Assembly (NCBI GenBank): GCA_026214975.1
Contig: JAOBSW010000020.1
Location: 114,623-178,622, forward strand
Length of the DNA stretch: 64,000 nt
Direction of reading: 5' to 3'
Source: Gentiana macrophylla
Lineage: Eukaryota; Streptophyta; Magnoliopsida; Gentianales; Gentianaceae
The notes beneath the pieces were generated by a model. It searched no databases, was not told the DNA's origin, and saw only the letters and a list, made by a program, of their open reading frames with translations. Shown here piece after piece: positions 44,952 to 55,500 of this stretch. Both the position numbers and the translations under genes were made by a program. Numbering within the stretch: position 1 is the stretch's first letter; each line of letters opens with the position of its first letter.

Positions 44952-45800
44952 AGTAATATCCCGATTTTTCGAAAAAGGGCAGACATATCTTTTTGCGAAA
45001 AATGGAATATTATGATTTATGGATTAAAGTATTTTATGTGTATATATATATATTCCGGATATCTATATTTATTTAAGGGAAAAAACTGATTTTAAGTAAA
45101 AAAAGGGCAATTAAAGAAAATAAGGGATTAGGTTAATTATTGGGAATTTTCCTATTTAAGGAAAAATAAACCCCATTAGTTTACCCTAACCTTTTGAATC
45201 ATAATTTCACCTCCTAATCTTCCCTCTCCAGTGTGTAAGAGTTTGAGAAAAAGGTTCAGAGATTTCTTCTCTTTTCTAAGTTGAATCTCAACCGTTTTCA
45301 TATTCGAGTGGAGCGTTGAAATCATCATGAAGAGGGAGTCGTTTAAACACAAGAAAGTTGGAGCTTTTCTCACAGTATGATTTCCGACCTAGCTGCTGTT
45401 TTGGATGAGTTTTGGGGATCAAAAGTCATATCTTTCGTAGTCTTGTGTTAATCGAAGCGTGTGATCGAATCTAACCCTTTTTGGAATTGATCACATATGC
45501 TACCGGCAAGAAAGGATCAGGTTTTGCTATTTTTTCTGAGGATTGGGAATTGGATTATCTTGCTGAAAGGTAAGAGGATCTTCCTACAAATTAATTACGG
45601 TTTCGTAGGGTTTATGTTAGGATTGGATGTAATTTTATGCTAGAATTGCTACCTTCGTGTTGCCTAAGAATCTATACCTGTTATGATAAAAGTTGTGTTT
45701 TTTAAGCCTTTTTCTGAGTATTATGATGTTGGACAGGTTTGAGAACGATTATGGATCGATTAGAGATCAAAAACTGAGTTTTGGGGGCGTTTCCGTGCTT

Positions 45801-45977
45801 GGTGCGGGCGCACCAAGCCTAGTGTGGACGCACTGGAGCCCCAGAAAGTGAAAATTTACATACAGAGTGCCGGTGCGGGCGCACCAACACCCAGTGCTGG
45901 AGCACTGGATGGGCAGAAATGGAGATTTTAAGTACAGAGGCTTAGTGCATGCGCACTGAACCCGGTGTGGGCGCACT
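45801..45977. repeat. Six 14-bp inverted motifs RGTGYNNNNGCACY in G1
   Basis: At 45801, 45821, 45872, 45893, 45944 and 45964, each 14 bp, for example GGTGCGGGCGCACC and AGTGCATGCGCACT. The homologous LTR G2 has the same array with A-T in place of the G-C pair. Confidence 0.9.
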
Positions 45978-47009
45978 GGACCTCCTTTTTGATAAAAAAA
46001 ATATGATTTTTAGATGTGATATGAATCCTAAATCTTAATCCTTTTTCTAATAACTCTAACTAAACATAAACAAGCCCCGATTGAGTTTTGATGCGTTTGG
46101 TTCCGCCACCGGACGTACTCTTAAAGGGAGTTGAAGTCCGCGACCATCGGAAATGCATGAAAGGGCTTGTGCTTTGGTCATGTAGAGTTCAACAATGTCT
46201 GTGTAATTTCAAGGCCTTGTCCATGTCTAGAGGACTAGGAAAGAGAGTTGAGTTGTGAGGGATCTTACTTGAAAACAACTAGGTGGCTAGTTAATAACTA
46301 ATGATGATTACATACTTGACTAGTAAAACACTGGTATCATGTCATTCTTGGTAAAGGCACAAGTTTATATCGCAAAGTGTAGGCTTTCGGATAAAACACG
46401 TACACTTGCTGCCTTTCTAGAGGCACCAATAGTAGAGTCTACTCATGGATGGATAACGTTTCTTGCCATTAGAGGTCACCAGGAATAGAGGGACTTCACC
46501 GAAAGCCGTATACTATCGGGACTAGCCCGTGGCTATTAGTGTGATCCACTAATAGGTTGCACCCAGATACATCATGGTGAGTAGCACCATGCGTAGTGCC
46601 CTAGAATGCTGATGTAACAAAGATGAGCTAAGTTAGAAACAGTTAGTCATGACATGTTGATGGACATGAAGTGAACCCTAGATTGAGTCGGTCTTATTAA
46701 GGATAATTATTAAACTAAAAAACATGTTAAGAAGCCTTAGTTGATTTGTAGCTTCTACCTCTTATTGAGTACTTTGTACGTACCTCAAATGCATTGTTTT
46801 TATATGTGTTTTGGAGAGAGAAGACGAACAGGTAAATCCAGAGTTTGAGGCAGATTTTGATGATGATGTTTGAGGACGCCGGAGTTGAAGCGTTTACTTA
46901 TTCTGTTTTCATTTATATACATTAGATACGTTGTTCTTTTGGAAATGTTGTATTTTCTTTTAGTATTCTTTTGAAGGTTTCGTAGGCTGTCCAATGTAAT
47001 AAATGTTAC

Positions 47010-48127
47010 TGTAACACAAATTTCGTGTTAATCCCTGAAAATAAACAAAGAAAACACAAAATTGTAACAAATGAAATTTTTATTAATTTATGAAATAAAA
47101 AGCGGGTTACAATCTCTTGAATCCTTTGATTCTCCCTATTGGCAATTAACTGTCTTCCGGATATCGCGGAAGGACTTCGAATTTAGTGTCGTTTTTTTAT
47201 CTCCCGGATATTCCGGAAGAGCTTTGGATTTGCGATCTCCCGGATGTGGTGGAAGAGCTTTGAAGTTTGTGATCTTCCGGATATGGCGGAAGAGTTTGGG
47301 GATTTGTGGCCTTCCGGATGTAGCGGAAGGGCTTTGAGTTTATGATCTCCCGGATATGGCGGAAGAAATTTGGAATTGAAGACTCTGGATATCGCGGAAG
47401 GCTCCAAAGTTGATGAAGACTTGAAGGGATTTCGTGTTACCTTCGATCTCCTTGTGGAAGAAACTTCGACTTTGTGAGGATCTTCGAGTGCTGTAGATGC
47501 TTTTCGGTCTTCTTTGCTTCTTGAAGAACTTCGAGGATTTCTTGAAGATCTTCGAGTGTTTCTTGACTTTCTTGAAGAACTTGAAGGATTTCTTGAAGAT
47601 CTTCTAGTGTTGTTGATGAATGCTTGAAACTTCTGGCTCTGGGATTTCTATCAACTCTTCAATGTCTTCTGTCTCTCTCTAAATGACTAAGGCCTCTCCT
47701 ATTTATAGTGCAAGGTGATGCCTTTGCATTAATTCGCATTAAATGCGATCACACTCTTGATTGATTTCCAGAAGATTTCACATTTATTATAAATCATTAA
47801 ATTCTCTTAATAAATTGATTTTTAAAAGATTTTATGATTTATTGAATTTTATATTATTTCCCAATATTTAATGGAGGGAATAATATAAAATATTTAGACT
47901 TAATCGTATGTGTACTATGTGACAAATATAATGTGTCACACATATATATTTCTACATACCCATTTAATTATAAATAATCAAATCTCTACATTGCCAAGAT
48001 ATTTTATTTATTTATTTATATCATTTCCTATCATTTTGTATTGGAAATAATATAAAATGAATTTAATTTCGAGACAAATACATTACGTGACATTTATATT
48101 ATGCCACATAAATTTTTTATTTCTACA
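47010..48127 (-). repeat. Element H 3' LTR
   Basis: TGTAACAC...TTCTACA on the plus strand. TATA box TATAAATA (minus) is at 47700-47707. It holds seven units of about 38 bp with CTTCCG...CGGAAG arms (47152-47405), then repeated cttgaagaactt / gaagatctt words (47515-47620). Confidence 0.95.
47152..47405. repeat. Seven CTTCCG-CGGAAG inverted-repeat units in the H LTR
   Basis: The typical unit core is CTTCCGGATATGGCGGAAG. Variants include CTCCCGGATATTCCGGAAG. Period is about 38 bp. The second copy of the array is at 59819-60063. Confidence 0.85.
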
Positions 48128-48140
48128 AATGCCCCTTCGA
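48128..48140 (-). other. Polypurine tract of element H
   Basis: Minus strand CTCGAAGGGGCATT directly before the 3' LTR start. Confidence 0.75.
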
Positions 48141-48554
48141 GACTTGTTGTTGTTCCGGTAAAATTATATCGTAACGACGAGTCTCGACTTTATAACCCTT
48201 TTATTATTTTTATTTTTTGAGCAACAAACCTTTTTTGCATTATGTTTTCTCCTTTTCTTCTTTTTTTCTTTTTTAATTTATTTTATTTTTATTGTTTATT
48301 TTACGTGGACAAAGTAAAAATAAAAATAAAAATAAAAAAAAGGAAACCAACCCCTTTTCTTTTAAGTCGGCAACGGTTTTAAATTTTTTTTTCTTGTAAC
48401 AAAGTAACACAAAGAAAAGGAAACCAAATCCCTTTCTTTAAGTCGGGTGGGCCTCTTTTTTTTTGTTTTTTTTTTTTTTTGGAGAAGCCAATCACAATTG
48501 AGTAAATTTTGTCCCACATTGCTTAGAAGAGCCTTGATTCTTTCTATCTTCTCC
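48141..48554 (+). other. Upstream region of the H antisense gene
   Basis: AT-rich with long T and A runs. A segment of about 75 bp is duplicated in tandem (aaaggaaaccaa...ctttaagtcgg at about 48337 and 48413). A CCAAT word (gccaatcacaa) is at about 48488. Probably promoter sequence; no ORF of note. Confidence 0.45.
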
Positions 48555-48562
48555 TATATAAA
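48555..48562 (+). promoter_or_regulatory. TATA box of the H antisense gene
   Basis: CTCCTATATAAATAAATC on the plus strand, just after gtcccacattgcttagaag. It lies about 240 bp upstream of a good splice acceptor and 800 bp upstream of the likely ATG. Confidence 0.65.
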
Positions 48563-48699
48563 TAAATCTTCACCTCTTTTTCAAGCACACCAATTCTTCT
48601 TCAACCCCAAAAGAGTCAAGGAGCTGAGAGTCTCAGGCATTCCTCCTCTTAGTTGGCTAACTGGCCATGTCGACTGCTGATTGGAAGTCGATTGTCATT

Positions 48700-48798
48700 T
48701 TTTTTTGACTTTCGTCTTTCTCGTCGGCGGTTGACTAAAAGTCAAAAAAAAATTTCGGGTCTTGTTTTTTTGTTTAATTATTTTTCCTTGTTTTGCAG
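48700..48798 (+). other. Probable intron in the leader of the H antisense gene
   Basis: The acceptor TTTTTCCTTGTTTTGCAG ends at 48798 after a T-rich tract. The donor is uncertain; several GT sites lie between 48665 and 48770, so the start given is approximate. Confidence 0.45.
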
Positions 48799-48831
48799 GG
48801 TAACCGGAGGCCATATTGGTGGTTGCTGTTT

Positions 48832-49195
48832 TGAGGTTGCCTACCTCACCACTTCAGAGATTAGAAGCCGTTTTGAGGTTGCCTTGCCTCACCACTTTGA
48901 AGATCAGAACCGGTTTTGGGGTTGCCATTACCTCACCATTTTGAAGATCAGAAGAAGCTTCGAGGTTGCCTTTACCTCACCATTTTGAAGATCAGAAGAA
49001 GCTTTGAGGTTGCCTTTACCTCACCATTTTGAAGATCATTTACCTCACCATTTTGAAGTTCAGAAACAGTTTCGAGGTTGCCTTCACCTCACCATTTTGA
49101 AGATCAGAAGCATTTTTGAGGTTGCCTTTACCTCTCCATTTTGAAGATCAGAAGCATTTTCGAGGTTGCCTTTACCTCACCATTTTGAAGATCAG
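48832..49195 (+). repeat. Leader array of about nine 44-bp repeats, each a GAGGT...ACCTC hairpin
   Basis: The unit is ttttGAGGTtgcctttACCTCaccattttgaagatcagaagc. Arms GAGGT and ACCTC are kept in most units, the spacer is 5-7 bases, and one unit is a partial copy. The array ends 2 bases before an ATG at 49198 and lies in the predicted 5' leader of the antisense gene. Confidence 0.88.
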
Positions 49196-49366
49196 AGATG
49201 GCCATCTTCAAGGACATTACCGAGAGGGGCAAGACATATCTGGTTGTTCTACGCGATGCGCATGCTAAGGCAGAGTCCGGGATCAAGCTCCAAGTATGTC
49301 CGTCTATCCACGATTCGTCTACTGAGGACCTTCCACCTCACGACAACAAGTAAGCATCACAACTCT

Positions 49367-52187
49367 ATGGCGAGCTCCCACGAACACGAGGCGACCCGTC
49401 CTACACCTTGCGCTCTCCGCTAATGTGGCGAGGATGCTCGAAAGCATGAATTTTCGACTTTGGGCCATCGAAATATTTCTAATGAAGTGCAGTGGGGAAG
49501 CCAACACAAAACGCAAGGGGCCTTCGTTCCCGCGGAGCTTTACTGCGGGTGGCTTGAAGATGTGCTTTCCCGCAATCATGAGTTACTCAGACAAATTGGC
49601 CTGCACGATGCTTTGTATGCTTCAATGTTCACTTATGCGAGAGATCATCATGTAATTCGGGCCTTTTGTGAAGCGTGGTGTCCTGAAACCAACACACTTC
49701 ACACCGATGTTGGGGAGTTGTCCATCTCATTGACGGATTTGCGGGAAATTGGTGGCCTTCCCATCAGTGGGGATCTGTACGATGAAGTTATTCCCAGCTC
49801 GGTGGAATTGATGGGTCCTAGAGCTTCTCACCAAGTCCATTCCGCATAGCTTGTCGATATTTGTTTGCGGCGTTCCTGGAGTGTCAGGAAGAAGTTTGTG
49901 ATAGGGATCATCCCAAGGCTTCGATCGCAAAATGGATCGACTTTTGGTGCCGAAAGCCTAGCCTAGTGAAGGGAGCAACCGTCAAAGACGCACCGTGTCA
50001 GAGTTCCGAGCAAGATGAGATTCCCTTCAACATTCTCCAAATCAGAAAGGACTTAAGGGATGAGACCTACCTAGCAGCTTTGGTGGCGTGCTGGCTATGT
50101 ACATTTGTCCTTCCAGCTGAAGGGTCTTTCATTAGGCCTTCAACTTTCAAGATGGCCAGTTTGATCGCTCGTGGGCAGACAAGATCGCTTGCCATTCCGG
50201 TGCTGGTTAGCATATACAGGGGTTTGAACCGAATTTCTCGTTCTTCTACACCGGAGCGGGCTGGCGTCTTTATCCCGTGGCACTACATCTTTGGGTGGTT
50301 GGCTCGGTATCTTGGCACACACAGGAGAGATTCTACAAAGTTGAGTGAACCTTTGATGGTTCGATTCTCGGGATCGAGCGGTTCAAAGGCTTTTACTGAT
50401 CAGACGGCCAGAGACCTCATTCATGGCGGTCGCGATGTTGATCGGCTTGCGGCGAAAGCAACAAAGTTTGAGCGTACTTTGACTAAAGTTGATGACGGAA
50501 AATTGTCCATCCATGAGAAAGAATTCTTTTTAGCTGTCCGCTCCGGTATTTTGGTGTTCCATTGCCTCGGTTCTTGTTGGGTTGAGCCTTACAACCCATG
50601 CAGGTTTGCACGTCAATTTGGTTTTCATCAGGGCATCCCTGCGGAGCTCGTTGTTGATGCACGAAGTACTTCACTTGCGCGAGGTTGGGGACTTTGGACC
50701 AAATTTATTGCTCCCCGAAGCGATTCTAAGCTTGTATTTCCCGCGGCTTCTGGTGAGATCACCCGCCACGTTTCCCAAGGTTACTGGGCATGGTGGGGCA
50801 AAGTTCACGGTTCATACTTGTTCGATGGCAGACAATCTCTTATCAATACTGTGAACATGACTGCTCCTCTACCGAAACAAAATGCCCCGACAGCTAAAGT
50901 GAAAGAGATAAAGTCTTCACATCCTCCAACATCCTCACCTAATTTGGTCATTCGCCTTCCTTCTGCCAAAGTTACGAAGGGTAAGGAGATGCACACGGAC
51001 TTGAGAGAGAAAAGGCGTTCTGAGGTCATCTTGGATGCTAGTGGGAGTTCTTCACATGGTGATAGGAACTGGAAGCGCCCCAAGCCCGGAGTTGGGAAAC
51101 AGGTATTCCCTTACTCTTTACAACATGTTAATGTTAACTTGTTTGATTTAACTCGTCCATTATTCGTTTGTTTTTTTCTTATCTCTTTGTCTTGCAGCTG
51201 GTTTGCAGGGATACGGTTGAGGTCGGTGGTTCTGCTCTTAGCGAGGATTCCGCCAACGGTCTTGACGCTCTTGCAATGGAAGCAAGCAAAATAGGAAGAG
51301 GACGCGTTTCATCCGTGACAGCCGAGAGGCGCGACGCTATCCCATCAACGAATGATGCTGATGTGGATTGTGATCCCGATTTGGAAGGCACTGCCGAGAC
51401 AGAGACCGTAATCTTTGATGGTGATCACGTGTCTGAACACCGAGTTATGGCTGACGGTCCCTCTAAAAGGGCTTCTTTTGGGCAAGGCCCCACATCTGGT
51501 CCTTTGGCTTTACTTGCGCCACCGCCAGAAGTCTCAGAATTACAATCTAGTGTTGTGATTTCAAAAGGTCTCCAAAGCTTGCACAGAGTGCTATGGACAT
51601 CCGCCTGCCAGAAGATATCGTGCAAACCCATCGATCAGTTGGCCTCGATTAAAAAAGGTGTTTACGAAATATTCTCTGAGATGGAGCGTGTTGGGGGTTT
51701 AGATTTGTCCAACGCGAAAGCTCTTTTGGACACTGTCTTTGAAAATGCCGCCCACTACAAAGCAGCACTAGATGATGTTTCGAGTAGGCTTTCTCAAGAG
51801 GCGCATGGTGAAAAACTTTCTATTCTTTGTCAGCGACTTAAGGAAAGTGAGGCGTTCGAGAGGGAGTGTCTCCAACACACTCAGTCCTCACAGGACAAAC
51901 TTACCGACGTGCAAGAAAGGAGAAAAGCACTCGAGAAAGAACTTTTGCTTTTGAAGAAAGAGGAGGACCAGCTTGTTTCGACCCTTAATGAGCATGAGAC
52001 GGAGTTACAGAGGTACACTGCTCAATCAACCCAGTTCGAGAGACGAGATTATCGACTTGGAAAATACGCCTTCCTTGCGGCCGGTGAAAGTGATGCTTTG
52101 GAGAGGATGAGAGAGGCTGCTAGAAGGCAACCGCCATGTTCGAGAAAAACTACAAGCTTTTTCTTAGTTTTGCTTTTGGGATTCTAG
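49367..52187 (+). CDS. Plant mobile domain (PMD) gene antisense to gag-pol of element H
   Basis: A likely start is MASSHEHEATRPT at 49367; another ATG at 49198 opens a short frame only. The PMD core (Pfam PF10536, aminotransferase-like/plant mobile domain) is clear at about 49640-49790: EAWCPETNTLHTDVGELSIS, TDLREIGGLPISGDLYDE. Further domain text follows (KWIDFWCRKP; LAALVACWLCTFVLPAEGS; IRPSTFKMASLIARGQ; PWHYIFGWLARYLGTH). An intron at 51103-51197 (CAG/GTATTC...TCTTGCAG/CTG) keeps the frame. The second exon is acidic, then a Glu/Lys/Leu-rich coiled coil (about 51780-52060), with stop at 52185. Defects are a TAA at 49421 and one frameshift near 49845. Genomic PMD proteins such as MAIN and MAIL1 are nuclear; the role of the element-borne form is unknown. 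Confidence 0.8.
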
Positions 52188-52281
52188 GGATCATTTCCCT
52201 TTTTAGTTGAGCTTGATAAAGTCTTTTATTATTGTCTTCCTTTCTAGTTTGGTTTCAAATTTTGTTGTCTTCCTTTTGTAT

Positions 52282-52312
52282 GTAATAAATTCTATTGACC
52301 TACATCAATAAA
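52282..52312 (+). terminator. Poly(A) signals of the H antisense gene
   Basis: AATAAA occurs in TGTAATAAATTC (about 52284) and CATCAATAAAAC (about 52305), 100-120 bp after the stop, in a T-rich 3' UTR. Confidence 0.6.
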
Positions 52313-52401
52313 ACTTTATTAACATTTTTCTTTTCTCCACCGTCCTTGAATGTTTTTTTTTTGGTTGGTATGACTGAACTTGGAGTATCTTCCCAAGCTA
52401 C

Positions 52402-52444
52402 CTACGTATCCCAGAGAATGCTCTAGGAATCAAGTCAAACGTAG
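52402..52444. other. Inverted-repeat element between the antisense gene and the integrase end
   Basis: Outer arms CTACGT (52402-52407) and ACGTAG (52439-52444). Inner arms TCC-c-AGAG and CTCT-a-GGA enclose loop AATG (52409-52428). The surrounding words (cccaagctacctacgtatcc) recur in Tat-lineage elements as I remember them. Confidence 0.6.
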
Positions 52445-52518
52445 TTCATATTAATTTTTTTTTTGACAGGATTATCGTAGTTTAGGCTCGTGCTGAGGAG
52501 CATTTCTGGAGTTATGCA

Positions 52519-55500
52519 TAGAACTTCTTGAGAAATTTGCCGTTGATTGGGCCAAGCTTGACACCATCTTGATCCACCAACTTGTAGGCACCATTAGTGT
52601 AGACCTCACGAACAACATAGGGACCGTCCCACTTTGATGTAAACTTGTTTTTGGACTTGTGTGTCATGATGATAGGTCTTCTCACCATAAAGCAATTGTA
52701 TCACCGACTTGGAAGGATCTTGGGCGGACTTTTTTTGTTGAATGCCTTTGACAACCGGGCTTGGTAGCATTCAAGATTTTCTTTGAGCCTGAAGCCGTTT
52801 TCGTCCAATGCTTCCAACTCTTCAAGGCAAAGGCGGGCATTTTCTTCGTCGATTAAGCCTTCTTGGATAGCGATCCTCGGTGAGGTATTTTCCGCTCAAG
52901 AGGTAGCACGGCTTCTACACCGCATACAAGCGAATATGGAGTGGCTTGAGTCGGAGTCCGAAAGGTTGTGCGATAGGCCCACAAAGCTTCACCCATTCGT
53001 TCGTGCCAGTCTTTTTTGTGTCTTGCCACGACCTTCTTCAACAAGTTGCATAACGCCTTATTGAAAGCTTTGGCAAGTCATGTTGGCGGCGCATTGTACA
53101 TGGGCGACTTGTCTTTGCTTGAAGTTGAAGCGCTCACACAACTTATCCACCAAGCTATTCACGAACGGTTTTCCATTATCCGTGATGATGTAGCGTGGAA
53201 CTCCATAGCGATAGATGATGTTTACTCGAATGAAGCGGACTACATCCTCTTTCTTTACCTGGCGTAGTGCAACAGCCTCAGCCCATTTTGAGAAGTAATC
53301 AGTGGCCGCCAAGATGTAGAGATGTTGGCCTGATGATTTCGGCAGCGGACCAACCACGTCCATTCCCCAAGCGTCAAAAGGCCATGCCGCTACAGTTGGA
53401 TGCAACGGCTCAGGAGGCTGATGTATGAGGTTGGCATGGAATTGACATGCTTCACATTTTCGAGCGTAATCCATGCAATCTTTCACCATGGTTGGCCAAT
53501 AATATCCCATCCTTTTGATGCGGAAGTGGAGCTTCGGACCAGATTGATGGGCGCCACAAATCCCAGAGTGAGCCTCCTCTATAGCGTGATGAGCTTCATC
53601 TTCTCCAAGGCAATGGAGAAATACTCCTTCAAATGAGCGGCGATACAAAGTGTTATTGTGAAGCAAGAAGCGTGGAGCCCGACGTCTTATGTCAACTTTC
53701 TTCTTTTGATCGTCAGGGAGTCTCCCGTGTTTCAAGAACTCCACTAATGAATGGCGCCAATCATCTTGGTCTATTTCATAGACACACACGACATGGCTTT
53801 CATTATCATCCCCCTCATCTTCTCCAAAGTATGAAGGAACCACCCACTGCTCGCAGACGGGGACTTGCATCTTTCCATCACCGATTGCCATCGTCGCTGC
53901 CAAATTTGCCAGAGCGTCTGCTTGCTTATTTTCTTTTCTCGGAACATGCTCAATTGTAACGTCGCCAAGGTAAGCAATGATTTTCCTTGCATAATTGTAG
54001 TATGGGACTAATTCCGGCTTTTTTACATCGTAGGCGCCTTCAAGCTGGTTGATGATCAACTGAGAGTCGCCGTAGACGTTCAGTCTGCATTGCTTCATAT
54101 CCATCGCCATCTCAAGCCCTAAGATCAAAGCTTGATACTCAGCAACATTGTTGGAGCAACATTCTGTCAATTTGAAGGAGTATGGCAACACTTCACTTTC
54201 CGGGGAAACAAAGATGACTCCGGCACCAACACCATCTCGTCGCGCTGCCCCATCAAAGTACATTCTCCACGGTGGAAGGACTTCAATCACCATGACATCC
54301 TCATCAGGCAGATCGTCTGATAGTTCCCACTCTGCCGGGATAGGGTGATTAGCCAAGAAGTCTGCGAGCACTTGCCCTTTAACAGCCTTTTGAGGCACAT
54401 AAATAATTTCAAATTGCTGAAGTTGGAGATACCACCTTGCCAGTCTATCAGACAACACGGGCTTGGTCATGACGAAATTCAGAGGATTTGCTTTTGACAC
54501 CAGATGTATAGTGTGAGCTTGAAAATAGTGTTTTAGCTTCTGGATGGCAAATATGAGTGACAAACAGAGCTTCTCAATTGGGGAGTATTTCAGCTCGTGC
54601 GGAGTCATCGTCCTGCTCAAATAGTACAATGCATTTTCTTTGCCTTTGTCATTCTCTTGAGCAAGCAATGCGCCAACTGATCGTTCTTGCGCAGTAATGT
54701 AAAGGATTAGAGGTCTACCTTTGACAGGAGCTGCCAAGACCGGAGTATTCATCAAGTACTCTTTAATGTTTTCAAACGCCTTTCTGCACGAGTTATCCCA
54801 TTGAAATGGAACTCCCTTCTTCATCAGGTGGCTGAAAGGTTGGCATCTTCTGGCGAGGTTTGATATAAACCTTCGTATATAGGCCAGTTTACCCTGCAGG
54901 CTTCTGAGTTCACGCAGGTTACGAGGCTCAGGCATCTTCACGATGGCTTCTACCTTGGAGCGGTCAATTTCTATTCCCCGATGTCGAACGATAAAGCCAA
55001 GGAACTTCCCTGAACTGACTCCAAATGCACATTTGAGCGGGTTCATCTTCAGTTGGAATCTTCTAAGTCTATCAAAGACTAATCTCAAGTCGTTCAAGTG
55101 GTCAGCCTTCTTCTTCGACTTTACAACCAGATCATCAACATAGCATTCAACGTGTTGGTGTAGCATGTCATCAAAGATCTTCTACATGGCACGTTGATAA
55201 GTTGCCCCCGCATTTTTTAGACCAAAAGGCATCACTTTGTAACAGTAGATTCCCTTAGGTGTTCGAAATTCTGTGAATTCTTCATCTTCAGGAGCCATTC
55301 GAATTTGATTGTACACAGACGATCCATCCATGAAGGACAAAGCTTCATGACCTGTGGTTGCATCTATCATCAGCTCAGTGATTGGTAGGGGAAAATCATC
55401 CTTTGGGCATGCATTGTTTATGTCCCGAAAATCAACACAAACGCGAATCTGACCATTTTTCTTTCTTACGGGCACGATGCTCGAGATCCATGTTGGATAC

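Noticed and set aside
45767..45976. 69-codon minus-strand ORF
   Set aside because: It runs through the palindrome array of LTR G1; its Cys/His words come from the repeated 14-mers.
49198..49353. Start of the PMD protein at the ATG directly after the hairpin array
   Set aside because: The frame ends at 49351-49353 and is not the frame of the PMD core; the ATG at 49367 is in the right frame. It may still be an upstream ORF.
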